The notes: a model not told the origin generated them from the letters alone. Numbered from the stretch's first letter, positions 25,984 to 38,609 are shown. The stretch is 64,000 nt of DNA from Plantactinospora mayteni (GCF_016862935.1 NZ_BONX01000020.1:1-64000); one strand, 5' to 3'. Made by a program: numbers and translations.

Positions 25984-27690
25984 CTACCAGATGCCGAGGG
26001 CCGCGGCGGTCTCGGTGCGCAGCGCGCGTACCGAGGCGGCGGCCCGCTCCCGGGCCGCCGGTACGTCGCCGTCGACCACCGGTTCCACCACCTCCAGGTA
26101 CGCCTTCAGCTTCGGCTCGGTCCCGGACGGCCGGACCACCACCCGGGCACACTCGGTACGCAGGACCAGTACGTCCGCCGCCGGGCTCAGGTCCCGTACC
26201 GAGGTCACCGGCTCGTCGAGCAGCGTCTTCGGGGTCTTGGTCCGGATGTAGGTCATCGCGTTCTCGATCTCGCGCAGGTCGTCGACCCGGACCGAGAGCT
26301 GGTCGGTCAGGTACACACCGAACTCGGCGGCCAACTCGTCCAGCCGGTCGGCGACGGTCCGCCCCCGCGCCTTCAGCGTCGCCGCCAACTCGGCGAAGGT
26401 GAGCGCGGCGCTGATCCCGTCCTTGTCGCGTACCTGGTCGGGGGCGACGCAGTAGCCGAGGGCCTCCTCGTAGCCGTAGGTCAGTTCGGCGTCGCCGGAT
26501 TCGGCCCGGACGATCCACTTGAACCCGGTCAGCGTCTCGCCGTACGGCAGGCCACGCGCCTCGCACAACACCCTGAGCAGGGACGACGAGACGATGGTGC
26601 TGGCGTACAGGCCGGTCCGGCCCTGCCGGATCAGGTGGTCGGCGAGGAGTACGCCCACCTCGTCGCCGTGCAGCATCCGCCAGCCGCGTACCGCGTCGGG
26701 GATCGCCACGGCACACCGGTCGGCGTCCGGGTCGTTCGCGAGCGCGATGTCCGCGCCGATCTCCCGGGCCAGCGCGACCAACCGGTCGGTCGCGCCCGGC
26801 TCCTCCGGGTTCGGGAACGGGACGGTGGGAAAGTTCGGATCCGGTTCGGCCTGCTCGGCCACGATCCCCGGTACGGCGAACCCGGCCCGGGCGAAGACCG
26901 AGGTGAGTACGGCGGCACCCACCCCGTGCAGCGGGGTGTACGCCACGGTCAGCCCGCGCGGCCCGTCCGGGGCGATCACTCCGGCGGTGGCCCGGACGTA
27001 GCCGGCCACCACGTCGTCGCCGAGTACCCTGCCGGGCTCGCCCAGCGGGACCGCCGCCAGCGGCCCGACCGCCCGGATCGCCGCCTCGATCTCGGTGTCG
27101 ACCGGGGGCACGATCTGCGCACCCGCGCCCCGGGGACCGCCGGTCGAGGCACCCAGGTAGACCTTGTAGCCGTTGTCCTGCGGCGGGTTGTGGCTGGCGG
27201 TGACCATCACCCCGGCGACCGCGCCGAGGGCCCGGACCGCGTACGCCAGTACCGGGGTGGGCAGCGGTCGGGGCAGCAGCAGGGCCGGCCGGCCCGCGCC
27301 GGTGGCCACCTGGGCGGTCCGCTCGGCGAACTCCTTCGAGCCGTGCCGGGCGTCGTACCCGATCACCAGCGGGCCGGACGTGTCGCGGGCGGCGAGCCAG
27401 CCGACCAGCCCGGCCGCCGCCGCGGTGACCACGGCCAGGTTCATCCCGTTCGGGCCGGCCCGCAGCGGTCCCCGCAGCCCGGCGGTGCCGAAGGTGAGCG
27501 GCCCGGCGAACCGGTCGGCCAGCTCGGCCCGGCTCGCCGGCAGCCGGTCGAGTACGCCGCGCAACTCGTCCCGGGTCGTCGGGTCGGGATCGTCGTCGAG
27601 CCACGCCTGGGCCCGGGCGCGTAGCCCGGCCAGCGCGTCGGGGGACTCGTCGGGGTTCACGTCGTCCCGCTGGTTCGGTTTCGCCACCAT
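25984..27690 (-). CDS. Phospho-sugar mutase (phosphoglucomutase/phosphomannomutase family)
   Basis: A 568-residue alpha-D-phosphohexomutase. The opening GTAGLRGPLRAGPNGMN, the phosphoserine loop VMVTASHNPPQDNGYK, the metal loop ANDPDADRCA, the sugar loop GYEEALGYC and the phosphate-binding loop VRPSGTEPKLK are all present. This long form resembles actinobacterial PmmB and may act on phosphopentoses, which would link deoxyribose-1-phosphate from nucleoside phosphorylases to DeoC; that is inference from its neighbours. ATG 27690 follows a -10 box by 6 nt. Confidence 0.9.
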   Translation of the reverse strand: MVAKPNQRDDVNPDESPDALAGLRARAQAWLDDDPDPTTRDELRGVLDRLPASRAELADRFAGPLTFGTAGLRGPLRAGPNGMNLAVVTAAAAGLVGWLAARDTSGPLVIGYDARHGSKEFAERTAQVATGAGRPALLLPRPLPTPVLAYAVRALGAVAGVMVTASHNPPQDNGYKVYLGASTGGPRGAGAQIVPPVDTEIEAAIRAVGPLAAVPLGEPGRVLGDDVVAGYVRATAGVIAPDGPRGLTVAYTPLHGVGAAVLTSVFARAGFAVPGIVAEQAEPDPNFPTVPFPNPEEPGATDRLVALAREIGADIALANDPDADRCAVAIPDAVRGWRMLHGDEVGVLLADHLIRQGRTGLYASTIVSSSLLRVLCEARGLPYGETLTGFKWIVRAESGDAELTYGYEEALGYCVAPDQVRDKDGISAALTFAELAATLKARGRTVADRLDELAAEFGVYLTDQLSVRVDDLREIENAMTYIRTKTPKTLLDEPVTSVRDLSPAADVLVLRTECARVVVRPSGTEPKLKAYLEVVEPVVDGDVPAARERAAASVRALRTETAAALGIW

Positions 27691-27696
27691 CGGACT

Positions 27697-27702
27697 GTGA
27701 TA
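27697..27702 (-). promoter_or_regulatory. -10 box for the phospho-sugar mutase
   Basis: On the minus strand TATCAC lies 6 nt before the ATG, consistent with a leaderless message. Confidence 0.45.
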
Positions 27703-27727
27703 GCACGCCGGCCACCCCCGGACGCAG

Positions 27728-27769
27728 CCCGGCCCCGCCCGGCGTGGTGTACGCCGGGGCGGGGCCGGG
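27728..27769 (-). terminator. Terminator of the Ser/Thr kinase gene
   Basis: A 12-bp perfect outer stem (27728-27739 with 27758-27769) plus a 6-bp inner stem with one bulged G forms a very stable hairpin 10 bp after the stop codon of the minus-strand kinase gene. Confidence 0.75.
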
Positions 27770-27779
27770 TGGAAACGCG

Positions 27780-29705
<1,926 letters not shown>

Positions 29706-29967
29706 AGAAAAGCCACCGAAGAGATCGAGGGGGCACAGGACAGAACCCCCCTATATTGCGGGTTCCGACCGCAGAAGGGAAAGACAACCGCCGGAAGTCC
29801 CGATAACTAGACCGTACGTGTTGACTCCCTCACCCAGTGTTCGCATTTGTCGACGGCGCGTGCCGGTCCGCTCACCTGGGTCGGAGGGTGCGCCGAGCCG
29901 CCCCGCACGCTCCCGGCCACCTGCCGGTTCGGTCCGGGAGAGCCCGCCTCAAGGGGTCGGATCTACC

Positions 29968-31560
<1,593 letters not shown>

Positions 31561-32097
31561 CCCGCCGATCCAGGGACGCCCGCCGCTGCAACCTCCGCCC
31601 GCTGCCGAACGTCTTTGATAGAGAACTCCTCCGCCGGCTCGGCGGGGCCCGCTGTCGGATGATCGGCGGTCCGTGGAGTGCCGGCGCGGTTTTTCGGGTA
31701 TCGGGAGGTGACCAGGCCCGGTCGGTGCGATGACGGACAGCCTGTGCGCGGCCCGTTTGACCCCGACTGTCACTCTGGGGACCCCCGCCACCCCACCCGG
31801 TGGTGCTGCACCGTCGCCTACCCGAGGGCTGTCGGATAACTCGACAAACCGGACAGGTGGCGTTGCTGCCGAGCTAGATCGTGACCGGTGAAACCGTCAC
31901 GCGTTGTAGGAGGTGTGGCACAGATGGCGGGGTCTGATGGCGGGATAGGCAGCGTTCCGTACGTTGCCGAGCGCTCCTACCAGGGCTTTCGTGACGCTGT
32001 GCTGTCTGATCACTACCAGAACGAGGTTGCGCAGCGTCACCGTCGGCGGTCTAGGCTGTCCGAGTCCCATCCCATCCACAGTGATCGAGAATTCGAC
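31561..32097. other. 537-bp intergenic region before the M20 gene
   Basis: There are two candidate starts for the downstream gene. An ATG at 31924 has an excellent AGGAGG ribosome site and is in frame with the M20 gene. The 58 codons it would add have lower third-position GC than the rest and include rare codons such as ATA and AGG. TTGCGC (32027-32032) and TAGGCT (32052-32057), 19 bp apart, could form a promoter inside this stretch. A bulged hairpin with arms GTGACCGG and CCGTCAC lies near 31880, just before the ribosome site. Confidence 0.4.
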
Positions 32098-33351
32098 GTG
32101 ACGAGTGCGTTGCAACTGCCGACCGGCAGCCAGCCGGCGTCGTCGGAATCCGAGACGCCGCCCGGGGCCGAGCCCCTGCCCTTCGGACTAGACCGGCTGC
32201 TCGACGCCCGGTTGCCCGATCTGATCGCCACCCGCCGGTTCCTGCACGCCCACCCGGAACTGTCCGGCCAGGAGTTCGACACCGCCGCGCTGATCGCCCG
32301 GGAACTGGCGCTGGCCGGTCTGGAGCCGCGTCTGCTGCCGAAGGGCAACGGGGTGATCTGTGACATCGACGGGCGGCCGTCCGGGCCGGTGGTTGCGCTC
32401 CGGGCCGATCTCGACGCACTGCCGCTGACCGACGTCAAGGACGTTCCCTACCGGTCCACCGTGGACGGCGCCTGCCACGCCTGCGGGCACGACGTGCACA
32501 CCACCGTCGTGCTCGGGGTCGGCCTGCTGCTGGCCCAGCTCGCCCGGCGGGGCGAGCTGGACGGGCGGGTCCGGTTGATCTTCCAGCCGGCCGAGGAGAT
32601 CCTGCCCTGCGGTTCGCTGGAGGTCATCGAGGCCGATGGGCTGACCGACGTGACCCAGATCTTCGCGCTGCACTGCGACCCGAACCTGCCGGTCGGCCAG
32701 GTCGGCCTGCGGGTCGGCCCGATCACCGCGGCGGCGGACAACATCACAGTCCGGCTGACCGGGCCGGGCGGGCACACCGCCCGGCCGCACCTGACCGTGG
32801 ACCTGGTCGACGCGCTGGGCCGGCTGGTCACCGAGGTACCGGCGCTGGTCAACCGCCGGGTGCCGGCGAACAGCGGACTGCTGCTGGTCTTCGGCCAGGC
32901 ATCGGCCGGTACGCAGTACAACGTCATCCCGAACGAGGCGATGGCGGCCGGTACGCTCCGGGTGCTGGACCGGGACACCTGGGAGCAGGCGCCGAAGATC
33001 GTCGCCCAGGTGGTGCGGGACGTGATCGCCCCGACCGGCGCCACCGTGGACGTCGAATACCTGCGTGGGCGTCCGCCGGTGGTCAACGATGCCGGGGCGA
33101 TCCGGGTGCTGACCGCCGCGACGGTGGCCTCGGCCGGCCCGGCCGGGATCGCCGAGACCCCGCAGAGCATGGGTGGCGAGGACTTCTCCTGGTATCTGGA
33201 GCACGTACCGGGTGCGCTGGCCCGGCTCGGCGTCGGGCGGGCGGCGGCCAACGTCGACCTGCACCGGGCGACCTTCGACGTGGACGAGCGGGCGATCAGG
33301 GTCGGCGTACGGCTACTGGTGCAGACCGCACTCAAGGCGCTGGCCGGCTGA
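32098..33351 (+). CDS. M20 family amidohydrolase / peptidase
   Basis: A 417-residue zinc amidohydrolase of the M20D type (aminoacylase, hippurate hydrolase and auxin-conjugate hydrolase relatives). It shows TRRFLHAHPELSGQEFDT, the metal ligands in ACHACGHDVHTTVVLG, the catalytic glutamate in FQPAEEILPCGS and the C-terminal ligand in SMGGEDFSWYL. There is no signal peptide, so it acts in the cytosol. The natural substrate cannot be inferred. The GTG at 32098 gives the usual length; the ATG at 31924 with a better ribosome site would add 58 residues. Confidence 0.88.
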   Translation: MTSALQLPTGSQPASSESETPPGAEPLPFGLDRLLDARLPDLIATRRFLHAHPELSGQEFDTAALIARELALAGLEPRLLPKGNGVICDIDGRPSGPVVALRADLDALPLTDVKDVPYRSTVDGACHACGHDVHTTVVLGVGLLLAQLARRGELDGRVRLIFQPAEEILPCGSLEVIEADGLTDVTQIFALHCDPNLPVGQVGLRVGPITAAADNITVRLTGPGGHTARPHLTVDLVDALGRLVTEVPALVNRRVPANSGLLLVFGQASAGTQYNVIPNEAMAAGTLRVLDRDTWEQAPKIVAQVVRDVIAPTGATVDVEYLRGRPPVVNDAGAIRVLTAATVASAGPAGIAETPQSMGGEDFSWYLEHVPGALARLGVGRAAANVDLHRATFDVDERAIRVGVRLLVQTALKALAG

Positions 33352-33414
33352 GCACCTCCGTCCCCGTGGCGCTTGGCGTCCGCTTGGACAGCAGGGCGGC
33401 CCAGTCGATGACCG

Positions 33415-33455
33415 GGGTACGCCGGGTGCCCGGAGTCGCGGCACCCGGCGTACCC
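33415..33455. terminator. Strong bidirectional terminator with a 16-bp stem
   Basis: GGGTACGCCGGGTGCC (33415-33430) is exactly complementary to 33440-33455 with a 9-nt loop. It separates the convergent M20 and DUF4349 genes. Confidence 0.8.
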
Positions 33456-33466
33456 GGGAGGTCGGC

Positions 33467-34492
33467 TCAGCCGGGCGGGGCCGGCGCCTGGGCGGGGACC
33501 GTGGGCGGGGTCCGGGGCGGAGCCGGCGGGGTCGGCGGAGTCGGCCGGGAGCGTCGGCCGCGGAGCCGGCGGACCAGCCAGACCACCGCGAACGCCGGCA
33601 GGCCCAGCCCGACGGCCCAGGGCAGCAGTGCGCCCAGTACGGTCAGCAGGATCCGCAGCGACGCGACGAACGCCTTCCAGCCGCCCTCCAGCCCGGCCAG
33701 GAACCCGGTCGACGGCTCGTCGTCCTCCGGCACCTGGGCGTTCGGCCCGAGCAGTACGGCGGTGACCGTGGAGAGTGCGGTCAGGTCGGCCAGCCGGCGC
33801 TTCTTCGCCTCCAGCGAGGCGAGATCCGCCTCCCGCTTGGCCAGCTCGCTCTCCAGCATCACCAGATCCGACAGGGACTTGGCCTGGGCCAGCAGCCGCC
33901 GGCCGCTCTCCACCCTCGCCTTCTGGGTGGCGATCCGGGCGTCCAGGTCGAGGGTCTCCTCGGTGACGTCGTCGGTCTTCACGTCCCGGCGCAACTGCTT
34001 ACCGAGCCGGGCGACCTCGTCCACCACGGCGGCGAACCGGTCGGCCGGGACCCGCAGTTGCAGGGTCGCCTCGGAACGGGACTCGTCGCTGCTCCGGTTG
34101 TCGCCGCCGACGAAGCCACCGGCCCCGGCCACGATGCCCACCGCCCGGGCCGCCGCCGCCTCGACGTCGTCCACCCGTACCGTGACGGAGCCGGTGTAGA
34201 TGATCGCCCGCTGGCCGACTGCCAGGTCGGTCGCCGGTTCCTTCGCCGGCTGGCCGGCCTGTGGTGCCCCGCCTCCGGCCTGCGGCGCCTCGGCCGCGCC
34301 GGGCTGTGCCTGCTCGGCCGGAGCGTCCGCCGCCGAGGTGCCGGAGGCGTTGTCCCCGCCGTCGGAAGCGCAGCCGGCCAGCGCCAGCGCGGCGGCCAGT
34401 GCCACCGCACCCAGCAGCCCGGCCAGGCGGTGCCGCCCCGGCCCGACCATGATTCCGCTTCGTCCGCGCACGGTCCTGTTTCGTCCGCTCAT
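33467..34492 (-). CDS. DUF4349 lipoprotein with coiled coil
   Basis: A 341-residue DUF4349 protein of unknown function. The signal peptide ends in a lipobox ALAGC, then a low-complexity Ala/Gln/Pro spacer. The DUF4349 region starts RAIIYTGSVTVRVDDVEAAA and contains a long heptad-rich helix (LDARIATQKARVESGRRLLA and onward). One C-terminal membrane helix (LGALLPWAVGLGLPAFAVVW) is followed by a basic and proline-rich cytosolic tail. The protein is thus held at both ends in the membrane. ATG 34492 has a GGAGGGG ribosome site. Confidence 0.88.
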   Translation of the reverse strand: MSGRNRTVRGRSGIMVGPGRHRLAGLLGAVALAAALALAGCASDGGDNASGTSAADAPAEQAQPGAAEAPQAGGGAPQAGQPAKEPATDLAVGQRAIIYTGSVTVRVDDVEAAAARAVGIVAGAGGFVGGDNRSSDESRSEATLQLRVPADRFAAVVDEVARLGKQLRRDVKTDDVTEETLDLDARIATQKARVESGRRLLAQAKSLSDLVMLESELAKREADLASLEAKKRRLADLTALSTVTAVLLGPNAQVPEDDEPSTGFLAGLEGGWKAFVASLRILLTVLGALLPWAVGLGLPAFAVVWLVRRLRGRRSRPTPPTPPAPPRTPPTVPAQAPAPPG

Positions 34493-34610
34493 CGTCCCCT
34501 CCGTTTTGTCCGACCCCCCGTAGAGGCGTTCCGTCAGACGCGCCGCGAAGTAACACCGGTTCCGGCAGACTGCGCTGAAGACATCACGATTCGGTGACCG
34601 AGGAGTCTCG

Positions 34611-34700
34611 ATGCGACTGACCAGGTACGGCCACGCGTCCGTACGGGTGTGCCGGCGTGCTGCGTACGGTCGAGTTCGGAGCGTCGTCCGAGCCGACTGA
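34611..34700 (+). pseudogene. N-terminal remnant of an MBL-fold metallohydrolase gene
   Basis: An ATG with a CGAGGAGTCTCG ribosome site begins MRLTRYGHASVRV, which is the typical first strand of small metallo-beta-lactamase-fold hydrolases. The similarity stops after about 13 residues and the frame ends at codon 30. The HxHxDH zinc motif and everything else is absent. I interpret it as the 5' stump of a deleted gene lying before the coiled-coil gene at 34755. Confidence 0.5.
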
Positions 34701-34754
34701 CCACGCCCGACCTGGTGACCCGGACCGCCCCGACCGAACCGGAGAATCGAGAGC

Positions 34755-35801
34755 ATGCCCGGTCTGCCCCGTGACCTCGTGGAGCGGCTCTACGCCGCCC
34801 CGCCGGACGGCTTCGTCGCGGCCCGCGCCGAGGCGGTCGCCGCAGCCCGGGCCGCCGGTGACCCGACCGCCGCGCGGGAGATCGCCAAGCTGCGCAAGCC
34901 GACCGTGGCGGCCTGGCTGGTGAACCTGCTGGCCCTGCGCCGCCCGGAGCTGATGGCCGAGCTGGTCGAACTCTCCGCCGCGCTTCGTGGCGCACAGCGG
35001 GAGCTGCGCGGCGACCGCCTCCGGGAACTCTCCGCCCAGCGGCGGGGCGTGGTGGGCGCGCTGGTCGGCCAGGCCCGGGCGCTCGCTGAGGAGGAGGATC
35101 CCCGACTGGCCGCCGGGAAGCTGCCGCTGGCCGAGGTGGAGGCGACGTTGAACGCCGCGCTGGCCGACGTCGAGGTCGCCGAGCAGGCCCGGTCCGGCCG
35201 GCTGGTCCGGGCGACGAGCTACGCCGGCTTCGGCGAGGTACCCCGGCCGCAGCTCCGACTGATCGTCGGCGGCCCGGAGACCGACGAACTGGCCGAGGAC
35301 GCCGTCGACGAGCTGGTGGAGGAGGCCGTCGAGGAGTCCACGGCGGCGGGCCGGGAGGCCCGGACCGGCGCGGCGGGTCGGGCGCGGGATCGGCGTACCG
35401 GAGGCGGGGCGGCCCGAGCGGGTGCCACGGCGGGGCAGCAGGGCACCTCGACCGCCGCCCGGGCGGCAGCCCGGGCCGCCCGGGCCGAGGAGTCCGCCCG
35501 GGCCGCCCGTCGTCGTACCCTGGACCGGGCGCTGGCCGAGGCGCGTAGCCGGCAGGAGCGGGCCGAGGCGGAGTTGGCGGCGGCGGTGGCGGCCGAGCGG
35601 GACGCCGCCACGGCGCTGACCGCGATCGAGTCCGAACTTGCCGAACTGGAGCGGCGGCGGACCGCCGCCGAACAGGAGTCCGGGCGGCGCAAACTGGCCC
35701 GCAGAGCCGCCGAGCGGGGCGCGGTCGCCGCCCGGCGCCGGGCCGGCGAGGTGCAGGCGGCCGTCGAGGCGACGGCGGAGGACGGCGACGACACGCCCTG
35801 A
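34755..35801 (+). CDS. Hypothetical Ala/Arg-rich coiled-coil protein
   Basis: A 348-residue cytosolic protein I cannot assign to a function. The N-terminal 150 residues look folded and helical, opening LPRDLVERLYAAPPDGFVAA with EIAKLRKPTVAAWLVNLLAL. A central acidic stretch DELVEEAVEEST is followed by an Ala/Arg-rich linker and a long heptad-repeat coiled coil (LDRALAEARSRQERAEAELA onward). I believe this type occurs widely in actinobacteria. The short MBL-fold stump upstream may be a lost partner. Confidence 0.75.
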   Translation: MPGLPRDLVERLYAAPPDGFVAARAEAVAAARAAGDPTAAREIAKLRKPTVAAWLVNLLALRRPELMAELVELSAALRGAQRELRGDRLRELSAQRRGVVGALVGQARALAEEEDPRLAAGKLPLAEVEATLNAALADVEVAEQARSGRLVRATSYAGFGEVPRPQLRLIVGGPETDELAEDAVDELVEEAVEESTAAGREARTGAAGRARDRRTGGGAARAGATAGQQGTSTAARAAARAARAEESARAARRRTLDRALAEARSRQERAEAELAAAVAAERDAATALTAIESELAELERRRTAAEQESGRRKLARRAAERGAVAARRRAGEVQAAVEATAEDGDDTP

Positions 35802-35994
35802 CCCGGTGCCGGCCCCGCCACGGGCGTACGGCCGGCCGGTCCACGCCAGCGGCAGCCCTCCGTGCCCAGCGGGTCGTTCCGCGCCCGGCGGGTCGTTCCG
35901 GCGCGGCTGGCCGTCGGGACTGCCGAAATGCCGGTCCGCGAGGCAGACTCAACCGGGTGACGCGGGCGGAACCCGGAACGCAGACCGGAAGGCA

Positions 35995-36759
35995 GTGTCG
36001 TTGACCCCCGAGCAGGCCGCCGGCGCGGCCAGGCCGGCCGTGCAGAAGTTGGGCAGCGGCTTCATCGAGTGTCCCCGCACGTTGCGCCGGGCGCGTCAGA
36101 TGGGCATCTCGGGCTGGGCGTTCCTGGTGACCGGTCGCGGTGCGGTTCTCGGCGACGTACGGACCGAGACCGTGGCCGCCGCGATCGGCATCCTCTCGCC
36201 GGACGCGGTCGCCGACGGCTGGGAGGCCGCCGCCCGGGTGGCCACCCCGAGTGCGGTGGCCGAGGTCAGCCGGGCCGAGTGCTGCCGCTGGGGAATCGAC
36301 TACCTGGCCGGCTTCCCGCCACTCGCCCGGCTGGTCGAGTTGGTCGAGCCGGTCGTGGCGGCGGCCGACGCCACCGGGATGCCGCTCTTCGCGGCCTGGC
36401 GGGGCATGCCGGTACCGGCGGACGCCGCCCCGGCCGCCCGGGCGGCCGTACTGCTGCACCTGCTCTACGAGTACTACTCCGGCGCCAGCCTGATGGCGGT
36501 ACGCGCGGCCGGCATGACGGCGATGGAGATCATCCTCGCCGGTCCCGAGGGCGAGTCCGGTGCGGTGACGTACGGCTGGTCGCCGCCGTACCCGCCGGTG
36601 GGGCCGCTGGTCCGGCGGCGGCTCTGGGTCGAGTCGGTGACCGACCGGATCGTGGCCCAGGCGTACGGGGTACTCGAAGCGGCGGAGCGGGTGGAACTGG
36701 TCAACCTGCTCGGCGCCGCGGCGACCAGCGTCCGGATGTCACCGCCCAACCTGGACTGA
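35995..36759 (+). CDS. SCO6745-like hypothetical protein
   Basis: A 254-residue all-helical cytosolic protein resembling the SCO6745 family of unknown function. Supporting segments are AGAARPAVQKLGSGFIECP, MGISGWAFLVTGRGAVLGDV, the Gly-rich centre and the repeated half beginning AAVLLHLLYEYYSGASLMAV. GTG 35995 and TTG 36001 are both possible; GGAAGG lies 2 nt before the GTG and 8 nt before the TTG, so the TTG has the better spacing. A 20-bp tandem repeat with GCGGGTCGTTCCG units lies upstream near 35866-35905. Confidence 0.6.
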   Translation: MSLTPEQAAGAARPAVQKLGSGFIECPRTLRRARQMGISGWAFLVTGRGAVLGDVRTETVAAAIGILSPDAVADGWEAAARVATPSAVAEVSRAECCRWGIDYLAGFPPLARLVELVEPVVAAADATGMPLFAAWRGMPVPADAAPAARAAVLLHLLYEYYSGASLMAVRAAGMTAMEIILAGPEGESGAVTYGWSPPYPPVGPLVRRRLWVESVTDRIVAQAYGVLEAAERVELVNLLGAAATSVRMSPPNLD

Positions 36760-36792
36760 CCAGCCCGCCCTGTCCGGGCGGTCGCGCACTGC

Positions 36793-36829
36793 CGCCGTGG
36801 TTCCGGCCAACTGTGGCGGAACCACGGCG
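36793..36829. terminator. Bidirectional terminator
   Basis: CGCCGTGGTTCCG (36793-36805) is exactly complementary to 36817-36829 over an 11-nt loop. It sits between the convergent SCO6745-like and ABC permease genes. Confidence 0.75.
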
Positions 36830-36922
36830 CGCACCGGGTCGATCCCGTCGGCCCGGGCCAGCACCTCCAGGGCGAGGGCCGCGGCTGTGGCTTCGGTGCT
36901 GAACCGCAGCCCGTCCCGGGGA

Positions 36923-37738
36923 TCAGGACCAGCGGAACAGCTTCGCGGCCAGGGCTCCGAAGAGCGCGGTGCAGCCCACCAGCACCGCCAGGTGCAGCGG
37001 CTGCGGCCAGTCGCCGGTCCAGGTGTCCTGGAGCGCCTGGGATGCGGCGCCGAGCGGGGTGAAGTCGGCGACCCGGCGTACCGCCTCCGGCATCATCGGG
37101 CCGGGGGTCCAGACTCCGGCCGCGAAGAGCATCGGGTAGTAGACCAGGCTGCCGATGCCCATCGCGGCCCGGCTCGTCGGGGTGAAGGCGGCGAGCAGCA
37201 GGGCCAGCGCCACCATCGAGGCCGAGCCGAGTACGAAGGCGGCCAGCAGTCCGGGTACGTTCGGCCGGGCCTCGATCCCGAAGACCAGCCAACCGCCGAG
37301 CAGTGCCAGTGCGGAGCCGACGAGCAGCGCGGCCACGTTGACCGCCAACTGCGCCACCAGCAGCCGGACCGGCGAGACCGGGGTGGTGGAGAGCCGGCGC
37401 AGTACACCCTTCTCGCGGTCGGCGGCGAGCACGTTCAGCAGGCTGACCAGGGCGACGGTGCCGATCGCCATGGCCAGGATGATCGGCAGGTAGAACTCGA
37501 CCGGCTTCCGGCCGCCGATGTCGGCGCTCGGCTCGTCGAAGCCCGGCATGGCGCTGCCGAGGACCAGGAGTAGTGCGGCGGGAAAGATCACCGCGAAGAA
37601 GGAGCCCAGCGGGTCCCGGACGAAGAGCTTCGCCTCGGTGACGACCAGCCTGGCGGTGCTCCGGCCGGCGGTACGGCCTCGGCGCCTCCGGCCGGCCGCG
37701 CCGGACTCGACGGTTTCGGGCAGGGTAGCGGCGTTCAT
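36923..37738 (-). CDS. ABC-2 type transporter permease
   Basis: A 271-residue membrane protein of the ABC-2 type with six predicted helices. The start region KLFVRDPLGSFFAVIFPAAL and the conserved LVSLLNVLAADREKGVLRRL are typical of DrrB-like drug or lipid exporters. It is the second gene of an operon with the ATPase at 37869, but the gap of about 130 bp between them is filled by a tandem repeat. The substrate is unknown. Confidence 0.88.
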   Translation of the reverse strand: MNAATLPETVESGAAGRRRRGRTAGRSTARLVVTEAKLFVRDPLGSFFAVIFPAALLLVLGSAMPGFDEPSADIGGRKPVEFYLPIILAMAIGTVALVSLLNVLAADREKGVLRRLSTTPVSPVRLLVAQLAVNVAALLVGSALALLGGWLVFGIEARPNVPGLLAAFVLGSASMVALALLLAAFTPTSRAAMGIGSLVYYPMLFAAGVWTPGPMMPEAVRRVADFTPLGAASQALQDTWTGDWPQPLHLAVLVGCTALFGALAAKLFRWS

Positions 37739-37764
37739 CAGGGTTCCTCGATCCTTCGATTCGG

Positions 37765-37874
37765 GCGGTACGCCGGAGATCAGTAGCGGGCACGCCGGGG
37801 TCGGCAGCGGCTATGCCGGGGGGCAGTGGCGGCTACGCCGGAGGTCAGTGGCGGCAACGCCGGGGGGGTCAGTT
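37765..37874. repeat. Five imperfect tandem repeats of about 22 bp
   Basis: Units begin at 37765, 37786, 37807, 37829 and 37851 and are 21-24 bp long. Their shared core is GCGGCTACGCCGG followed by a GGTCAGTG-like end. The array fills the space between the ATPase and permease genes and its last unit contains the ATPase stop codon. Such arrays can change copy number by slippage. Confidence 0.75.
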
Positions 37875-38609
37875 CGGGGTGCTGGCGGTCGGGCCGGTCA
37901 GGGCGAGGACGGCGTCCTCCAGGGTGGGCCGCGCGACGCCGGGCACGTCGGCCCGGGCCACCAGTTCGGCCGGGGTGTCGATCGCGACCACCTCACCGGC
38001 CCGGACCACGGCCAGCCGGTCGCAGAGCCGCTCGGCCTCGTCCATGAAGTGGGTGACCAGGACGACCGTCACGCCCCGGTCCCGGACCTCCCGGACGAGC
38101 TGCCAGGTGTCCCGGCGGGCCTGCGGGTCGAGCCCGGTGGTCAACTCGTCGAGTACCGCGATCCGGGGGTTGCCGACCAGGGCGAGCGCGACGGAGAGCC
38201 GCTGCTTCTGCCCGCCGGAGAGTTTGGCGAACACCGTGTTCCGCTTCGCGGTCAGTCCCAGCTCGGCCATCAGTGCCCGCCAGTCCGCCGGCTCCGGATA
38301 GAACGAGCTGTAGAGGTCCAGCGCCTCCCAGACCTTCAGCCGGTCCGGCAGGTGACTCTCCTGGAGCTGGATGCCGACCTGGCGGCGCAGCTCGGCGCGG
38401 TCCCGGGCCGGGTCCAGCCCGAGTACCCGGATCATCCCGCCGTCGGCCCGGCGCAGCCCGGTCAGGCACTCGACCGTGGTGGTCTTGCCGGAGCCGTTGG
38501 GTCCGACGATCCCGAAGATCTCTCCGGCCCGTACCTCGAAGGAGACGTCCCGGACCGCGACCTGGTCGCCGTACCGCTTCTGTAGGTTGCTGACCTCGAT
38601 GACTGTCAT
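37869..38609 (-). CDS. ABC transporter ATP-binding protein
   Basis: A 246-residue ATPase. Walker A is GPNGSGKTTTVECL, signature KLSGGQKQRLSVALAL, Walker B AVLDELTTGLDP and the H-loop VLVTHFMDEAERL. The D-loop region reads LDELTTG where most relatives have LDEPTTG; the catalytic Glu is retained. It is the first gene of the ATPase-permease operon. The divergent gene is a sensor kinase, and a 13-bp inverted repeat lies between them, so the kinase may regulate this transporter. Confidence 0.92.
   Translation of the reverse strand: MTVIEVSNLQKRYGDQVAVRDVSFEVRAGEIFGIVGPNGSGKTTTVECLTGLRRADGGMIRVLGLDPARDRAELRRQVGIQLQESHLPDRLKVWEALDLYSSFYPEPADWRALMAELGLTAKRNTVFAKLSGGQKQRLSVALALVGNPRIAVLDELTTGLDPQARRDTWQLVREVRDRGVTVVLVTHFMDEAERLCDRLAVVRAGEVVAIDTPAELVARADVPGVARPTLEDAVLALTGPTASTPN

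Noticed and set aside
36830-36922. A minus-strand stretch reading like a helical protein end (LEVLARADGIDP) beyond the ABC permease
   Set aside because: It has no start signal and runs through a terminator hairpin; too short to call a gene remnant.
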